Part shown: piece by piece, positions 57,091 to 64,000 of the stretch | Numbering within the stretch: the stretch's first letter is position 1 | Layout of the letters: the number at the start of each line of letters is the position of its first letter | NCBI RefSeq assembly: GCF_030272615.1 | Contig: NC_081412.1 | Coordinates: forward strand, 25,946,501-26,010,500 | DNA from: Cryptomeria japonica | Taxonomy: Eukaryota > Streptophyta > Pinopsida > Cupressales > Cupressaceae | Length of the DNA: 64,000 nucleotides | Reading direction: 5' to 3' | Made by a program: the position numbers and the translations under genes | Notes under the pieces: generated by a model | Told to the model about the DNA's origin: nothing | Database searches by the model: none | The model's input: only the letters and a program-made list of their open reading frames with translations

Positions 57091-60047
57091 AAGTTGTACT
57101 AACCATAATCAAATCTAGCATCCTGTAGCCTAGATCTTGCACTTTATTGTTGTCGTAAAATTGATGATAGGTTCCAGGATCGAGGAGAGATTGAAAAGGT
57201 TTGTGATCAAAGGTTTAGCTTGATCACATCTTGGTCCTGTATGCTTGAAGATCTAACTCTTCAGCGTCATTCAAACTAAGTATTTTTTGAGTCATTGCAT
57301 TCTTGATTGCAAGATATATTATACTCAACTTATCCAAGAGATTAAAGTATTATCGTTTGGCTGACTTAGTTCTAGGTCGTATTGATTTTATGATTCTAAT
57401 TGCCTTAGTTGGTAGACTTATCTACTATAGAACATTATTTAGATATCATCATGATCTTTGATTTGCATACTCTTTTAGAACTTAGAAGGTATTCTAAATT
57501 TCTGCTTGAGTATTGCAAGGTATTATAGATAGATGCTTCGTTAATGTTTTGATTGGATTCAAGAATGTCTTGGACTCATCAGCCACAATTGTCATCCATA
57601 TGACTATGATCTAAATACTTGTTATGTTCTCAGCATATGTAATTTAGATAATGTTATCATGTTAAATAATATGGATTGGTTCTATTATTGACTCTTGATC
57701 TAAAAGTTCTAAGTATTTTTGTAATGAATACTTATTCTAAGTGAGAAGCTATGCTTGGTTGAGTTTAGTTTTTTTAAATGATCTTCATTCATGACATTTT
57801 TGTTGACTTGAATTCTACTTGACATGAACGACTTATGGAGATGTGTACAGTCATAAGGAGTTAATGATTGTTTGCCTTGGCATCATTGATATAAGTATAC
57901 CGACTGAGGTGTAGGAATTTTATGTTCTATTAATTATGGAGATGAACTCTTAATGAACAGATCGAGATCACTTTGACTTAATATTTTGGCCTATGAGTAA
58001 TTTTACTAATAGGTGTTCTTGATAGAAAAGTTTAGTTGAAAGATGATTTGCAATCTTGTTCGTAGTATGCAAGGGTTAATGCTAGCCTTATAGTTTGTAT
58101 AATATAGATCTTCTTCATGTGCCCTTTTGACGTATATGATTCTTTTACTATCATAAACTACCTTCAGATCTGTTTTGTTTTGATCAAATATAAATTGTGC
58201 TTGGTGGTTAACAAAGAGTATAACTAATGAGTATTTTATCATTTTGTAGAATGATGTTGTTAGAACAATTTCATCAATGCTCATTTGTTTTGATTCACTT
58301 CTAATTACTTTCCTCTTGACTGAACTGCAAATAGACGAACTAATGGATAGTATGGCTGCATTCAGTCTTTGGTCTCTTCTTTCTGAGTGAACTACTACCT
58401 TTGTTTATTGTTACACCAATGTTATAAGTTGTTCTAGTTTTCATGTGTTTCAGAACACAACTTTGAGTTGTTCTCAACCTTCAAATCTGACCATTGATGT
58501 AAAGAATGAGATCTACTAAATGTTTTATGAAGAAGTTATGTGTGGCCCCTTGTTGTTTTAGAAGTGTATTAAAAATCCCTTTTTTTTCTCTCTTAATGTT
58601 TTAGTGCAAACCTTTTTTTGTTTGGTTTTGTAATACCAAAGATAATGATCAACTATGGACCTTAATGGAATCTTGAGTTCTGATAATTGTAGATTCATCA
58701 CTTCTCCTATAAGAGGTTGATGGGGCACAGTTGGATAATTTGTGAGGTTTGAGTATTCTTTATTGTGCTTACTCCGTCATCTGTTCCAAGAAATTGAATT
58801 TATATAGTGTCTTGATAACATTGCATAATGTTTCTATTCATTGGCTGAAACTATTTTTTATAAATCTGTGATTCTAATTGTGGTTCCTCCTTGAAACATT
58901 TCCCATCTCTTAGGATTTTCGTTTTCTATTGATGACATTTGATTGGCAATCTTGTTGTGTAATCTCTTGATGGAAGTTATCCTCATCTTATCTCAATAAT
59001 TGTGCTATGGGTCCACCTTATTGATTGAAAGAGAGATGGACAAGATCCTTGAGATTAACATAAAAGATTGGTTGTGCAGAAGTTAAGAGGGAGTGCCCCC
59101 TTCTGAGTTTGGTATACTCTAACTTATGTTGGTTGATTACCTTTTGATTATAAGTATTAGCATGGAATTTTTGGGTCAAGCATTTTTTAAATTTTTGAAC
59201 TGACTTGATGTTTGGCTATCAGTCTGATGTTGAGGATTAAGAGGGAGCCCTATGATCTTCAATAAAACTCTTGAGTACTTGATAAACCTAGGGTTTTGTA
59301 AAGATTCTAACATGTTCCTTAAAGTATTTGAAATGCTAATTTTGATTTTTTATGTGGATGATCTAACTCTGACTGATAAAGATAGCCTCGTGATTTAATA
59401 AGAAAGAATTAGCTCAAAATTGAGATGGAAGATCTAAACTCAGAATGCATTACTTCTAGGTTAGAAGTGTGGCAAGGATCTAATGAAATTATTCCAAGTC
59501 AAGTTTTCTATTGTTATGTTAGAATTATGGATTGTAAACTTATATGGAAACTAACTTAAAGTTGAGTATGTCTGCAGCCAACTATGATTTTGCAGATTCG
59601 TCGGAATAGAGGCAGGTTGATTGGTGAGTGCTTCGGCTAATCAAAGTTAAGCATATTGTTGCAGCCAAGCATATTTTGATATTTGCAAGACAATTGATTA
59701 TGGGCTGAAGTTGCTTAGGTTCAGATTGGTCAAGAAGTGTTACAGACAAGGAAAACACTTCAAGAATTCACCCACTGCGATCTCTTGGACCTATAGGGAC
59801 AGTCCTCAGTTGCATTGAGTATTATCGTAGCTAAATACATTGTTGCAAGTGTTGCATCAAGAGAAGCAGTGTGATTTCTCAAAATTCTTGTTATGCTGTT
59901 TTGATTTATTATCAAGATTGTATAGAGATACCTGACAATTCAGTGTTTTATGGAAGGACAATCCTGTGTTGCAGATGTTCTCACCAAGTCTCTTGAAACT
60001 TGAAATAGACTTGGAGCTGTGGAGAACACTGCCTTGGTTGAGAGGGA
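57091..60047 (+). pseudogene. element C internal region with RT and RNase H traces
   Basis: No long ORF. At 59340-59385 the plus strand reads LIFYVDDLTLTD, the copia RT active site; at about 59785-59870 a WTYRDSPQL-like and IVASVASREAV stretch, and at 59960-59990 VADVLTKSLE, match the copia RNase H end (SWTSKKQ..., ADIFTKAL). Gag, protease and integrase are not recognised. Everything is broken by stops and frameshifts. Confidence 0.65.
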
Positions 60048-60314
60048 GTCTCAACCTCAGTGATACATTGTGTTGTATCAACCACCCTCTGCGAACAATG
60101 TAAGGTGGGAGTGTAATCTTCTCAGGGAGAAAAGTAATTGTTACCATCCTCTGTGGGCAATGTAAGATGGTAGAAAAAATTCTCTCCGTGCGTCTCAACC
60201 TCAGTGATACATTGTGTTGTATCAACCACCCTCTGCGGGCAATGTAAGGTGGTAGTGTAATCTTCTCAGGGAGAAGAGTAATTGTTACCATCCTCTGCTG
60301 GCAATGTAAGGTGG
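60048..60314 (+). repeat. two tandem copies, unit 144 bp
   Basis: Copies start at 60048 and 60192 with GTCTCAACCTCAGTGATAC. Each contains two smaller related blocks (CCTCTG-GGGCAATGTAAG-TGGTAG). They lie in the 3' untranslated part of element C. Confidence 0.85.
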
Positions 60315-60565
60315 ATCCAGTCTATACTTGTGTGCGAGCTGGAAGACTATGTTATGTAGTTCCATTCTATGCTTGTGTGCAAGATGGAAGACTACAACAT
60401 TTTGATTATGTCTATTCCATTTCTTTCTTGTGTGCAAGATGGACGATTATGTTTATTAGATTCCATTCTATGCTTGTGTGCAAGATGGAAGACTATGTTT
60501 TCATTTTATGCTTATGGAGAGCAATGATTATGTATCTCCACTCTATGCTTGGGTGCAAGATAGAA
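60315..60565 (+). repeat. five degenerate copies of a 40-60 bp unit
   Basis: The unit TCCATTCTATGCTTGTGTGC / AAGATGGAAGACTATG recurs near 60320, 60361, 60413, 60460 and 60537. It directly follows the 144-bp repeats. Confidence 0.8.
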
Positions 60566-60889
60566 AATTATGATGTTACATTCTTCTTTGGGAGAAGACT
60601 GAGGTAAAGACAATGAATGATGGATATGTGTGATCGATGGCATGGAAAGACTCCATGATGTGCATGAATAATTCTATATGTATTCATGACTTGCAAGTGT
60701 GCATGTTAAAGTTTAAAGTCACCCTCCACAGGCAATACAAAATGGATACTATGGGATACTTGTTGTGATCCTCTCTCAGGGATATTTGAAGTTGACAGCT
60801 AAATTTGAACATTGTATGTATTACTTAAGGTTGGGCCCTAATCTTGTAACCTGGTTGTAACATTATCTTTCTCCCTAATTAAGAGGGAG

Positions 60890-61731
60890 TGTTGATTGCA
60901 ATTAGGGATGGCGGATTCCAATTGCCTTGGGCAACATTGGAATCCGCCCAAGGGAGCCAGCCCCTTCCCCAACGTGTAGGGCTAGGCCCTATACGTCACG
61001 ACATCAAATAAAGACTCCACACTACATTCAAGCCAACATGATAGAGCCAACCCTATCCCAATACATTTCGGATTAAATAAATTAAAAGGTCTTTAATTTA
61101 TAAGGCAAGCCGACATGTTTAGGAGTATTGCGCCACATATAAATAAACATAAACTTCATCACCATTCAATTATTCATGTTCATGCGAAATACTCATATCT
61201 GCCTTATGCGAATTAAAGGAGAGATAATTACAACGAAATATATCTACTATACCAGGGAGTTATATCTGCCATTGAAGTGCAAAATTCATCCATAAGGAGA
61301 GTGAACTGAAGTGCTAAAGGCTGCAGACCAGCAAAGTGTAGGTTTCATATGCAATATAATTTAGACCTAAAGTTTGGATCTGACTGCTGTTGGAAGTGTT
61401 AAAGGGAGCAGATTTGACAACTTGTTGCTTGTGAAAGTGCAGTCTTGTGAAAGACATCATCAGCCCTAAGTGCAATCACCTTTATGTACTTGAGATAAGT
61501 GTTGTAATCTTCATATGAATATAATCCATAATCAGATCTGAGGATCTTTTCTGGCTGGGTTTTTCCTCCTAGGAGGTTTTCCCAGGGTAATCATGTGTTG
61601 TTCTTATTTGTTCTTTTCTTGGTTATGCTTAAATCTGGAAAACTATAAACTATTCATTTTTTTCAATTTAGTTAGTAATTAAATTCTGATTTTCTGAGTT
61701 TACATTAATCTGAAAGTGTTAAAATTCAACA
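60890..61731 (+). repeat. 3' LTR of element C
   Basis: It begins TGTTGATTG after the purine tract and ends TTCAACA; followed by the target duplication TCAAC (61732-61736). Confidence 0.92.
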
Positions 61732-62366
61732 TCAACTTCTTCCTAAGTTTAAGGAAAGATAGTATTTGACATAACAGTGCGGCTATAATGGATTTTTCTC
61801 ATTGCATTTTACCATTTTGCCATTTAAAAGCTATATTAATTCATTCACTCAAGATCATGATAAGCTAAAATAGCAAACTGGGTAAGTACGTTTCTCTTTC
61901 TATGGCATAATATTTTGGGTTTCATAATAAAAACACAGGTGTCCAGAAGCTAAAATGAAAAGGAACCTTGGAAGAATGTCCTTTGTAACAAAGACTGAAT
62001 TCAATGAACTTATGAGTCTTATCCAAACATCTTAAATTTCAAATTGGTGCATAAAGAGAGAGCAATCAATCAAAATAGTCATCTGAATTATTCAGCCACA
62101 TAGCAAATCTAATTCATTGAAGCTAAAACTGTAAGTATTGTTTAGTCGTATTCACTGTGGGTGTTTCTGTTATATGCTTACTAAAATACTAATAACAGTG
62201 AAATGTTTGAATATTTTAAAGTAGCATTGACTTCTTCAAACCCTTAAATTCATGAATATATACAGGTAGGGGATCCATGAATTCCAATCAAATTTGATAG
62301 TCCCATGGATATTTTCTTATGCAACATAGATAGGTGATGGAGCCACCTTCCTTTGTAGCCTGCAAG

Positions 62367-62550
62367 ATTACATTTTTCAATCAGGAATCACCCACTTGAT
62401 CTAAACATACAAATAAGCATTTTTCAATGCATATAAACTACTTTTTTTAATATTAAATCAAGAGTCTTAGAAAAGCTATCTTACTCATTCAATAATATCT
62501 TATATTTGAATTGCTCACATTAGATAAATACAGCAAACAGATTTCCTAAT
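62367..62550. other. 3' flank of the PhyH gene
   Basis: AT-rich; likely the 3' untranslated region and flank of the minus-strand gene, but no clear polyadenylation signal was singled out. Confidence 0.4.
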
Positions 62551-63173
<623 letters not shown>

Positions 63174-63679
63174 CTACACAAACACAAAAATGTAATTTAT
63201 CTCAATAGTGATTTGGAAAAGCATAATTATCTTTGTCAGAGTTAAGATTAAGCAATTACAAGCAAATATTGGACAGCCCTTCGATATGAAGAATGATTTG
63301 CTAAAATTAATTAAACATCAAGAGTAAATGTTGACCCCAGTATTCTAAAACATTTAGTGTTCTGCTAACTTCTATGACAACTGCAGTATAGCTTCAAGAC
63401 GAAGTAAGTGTTCACAACAATTATATTGTCAGCCATTTCAAACATAAAAATTGATTCATGGATTAGCAATTGTAATGTCACAAAGTGCAATTACTAGTAC
63501 TAAGCAAGCAATAGATGTAATTAGAATGTAATATAATGCAAATATTAATATGAATATAAAGTAATTAAGAAGAATAGAATGGTGACACAACATTCTAGTC
63601 CAAAGCATTTTCTCTGTAGTTTTATGCCCTTGGACGGCTTTCTTTTTCTAGCAAATTGTTGATGGTATCATGATGTTGG
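63174..63679 (-). other. intron of the PhyH gene, 3' part
   Basis: Begins at the acceptor before 63173 and runs towards the right edge. AT-rich; I looked for the preceding PhyH exon (which would end in a VQSMYIFK-like sequence) and did not find it, so the intron is over 800 bases long. Confidence 0.6.
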
Positions 63680-63807
63680 AATATTGTTATTGATGTCAAA
63701 GGTGTAGATTGTTGTTATAAGCTTATTGTTAAAGAATATTGTCATTGATGTCAAAGGGGTAGATTGTTGTTATAAGCTTATTGTTAAAGAATATTGTCAT
63801 TGATGTC
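63680..63807 (+). repeat. 55-bp tandem repeat, 2.3 copies
   Basis: Copies at 63680-63734, 63735-63789 and a partial one at 63790-63807. Each contains GTCATTGATGTCAAAGGGG and AGATTGTTG, the sequence found at the end of copia internal regions with its purine tract and LTR start. It lies in the PhyH intron. Confidence 0.85.
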
Positions 63808-64000
63808 CTAGGCATATAGACAAAATATCAAAGGCAGATTGCTTTATTTCAGTATAATTAAAGAAAAGTTTATGAATGCATGCTGACCCCATTTCTTATT
63901 GGCAAGTCAACTTCAAATGGACTTCATAAGGCTGGTCAACTCTTTCATACTTGGGCGCTCACTTAGCATTTTGGAGTTATAAATTTAAATAAAAATGCTA

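Larger units (their letters stand above)
56231..61731 (+). mobile_element. decayed copia-type LTR element C
   Basis: 5.5 kb with LTRs of about 845 bp (56231-57077 and 60890-61731), the initiator-Met primer site, a purine tract AAGAGGGAG before the 3' LTR, and a perfect 5-bp target duplication TCAAC. The internal 3.8 kb is badly decayed but keeps short copia RT and RNase H motifs. The copies of the LTR are clearly alike, so the decay of the interior is older or the element was already defective when it moved. Confidence 0.92.
56151..62366. repeat. tandem duplication, copy 2, interrupted by element C
   Basis: Copy 2 of the segment at 54724-56150. Its first 80 bases (56151-56230) continue at 61737 after a 5.5 kb retrotransposon and run to about 62366. 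It lies downstream of the 3' end of the PhyH gene. Confidence 0.72.

Noticed and set aside
60311-60607. 98-codon open frame
   Set aside because: It lies over degenerate tandem repeats whose unit length is not a multiple of three; no protein pattern.

Overview
The window is repeat-rich nuclear DNA from a seed plant with a large genome. A conifer or other gymnosperm is my best guess, from the TE density and the types of gypsy and copia elements, but the sequence alone does not prove it. There are no bacterial, organellar or CRISPR features. Nearly all recognisable coding sequence is decayed retrotransposon. One host gene is visible, at the right edge: the last three exons of a phytanoyl-CoA dioxygenase (PhyH) gene on the minus strand.

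Layout, left to right. 1-4809: the 3' two-thirds of a Ty1/copia element on the plus strand (copia-1), ending in a 1.48 kb LTR and inserted in the integrase of a Ty3/gypsy Tat-type element (gypsy A). 4810-8136: the rest of gypsy A integrase, its 3' region, a polypurine tract and an LTR. 8137-15448: a full-length minus-strand copia of the same family (copia-2), inserted in that LTR with a perfect 5-bp target duplication. 15454-18.3 kb: the end of the split LTR, a tRNA-primer site and a long leader with an array of palindromes. 18.7-19.2 kb: minus-strand gypsy gag remnant. 19327-36490: one large Tat-type element (gypsy B) with LTRs, leader, gag, protease, reverse transcriptase, RNase H, integrase and a 4.7 kb 3' region. 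That 3' region carries a decayed antisense ORF with a plant mobile domain plus a coiled coil.

36.5-44.2 kb: a decayed, unidentified coding-like stretch split by a 4.25 kb LTR element (38114-42362) that carries only gag and has 5-bp target duplications, that is, a TR-GAG type element. 44.2-54.7 kb: AT-rich DNA with a decayed copia integrase, an LTR-like piece with a 94-bp GA/CT tract, and a LINE ORF1 fragment. 54.7-62.4 kb: a tandem duplication of about 1.4 kb. The first copy holds a hAT transposase remnant and an AT microsatellite; the second is interrupted by a 5.5 kb decayed copia-type element (56231-61731) with target duplications. 62551-63173: PhyH exons.

The order of events can be read from the nesting. 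Gypsy A is older than copia-1 and copia-2; the 1.4 kb duplication is probably older than the 5.5 kb element; the gag-only element landed in an existing coding-like remnant. None of the full-length elements looks able to move itself: each has stops, frameshifts or lost catalytic residues. Points most worth a second look are the antisense mobile-domain ORF of gypsy B, the palindrome arrays and perfect hairpin in the gypsy leaders, the gag-only element with several zinc knuckles, the 231-bp inverted repeat inside pol, and the copia-1 pol that is open in one frame apart from eight TAG codons.
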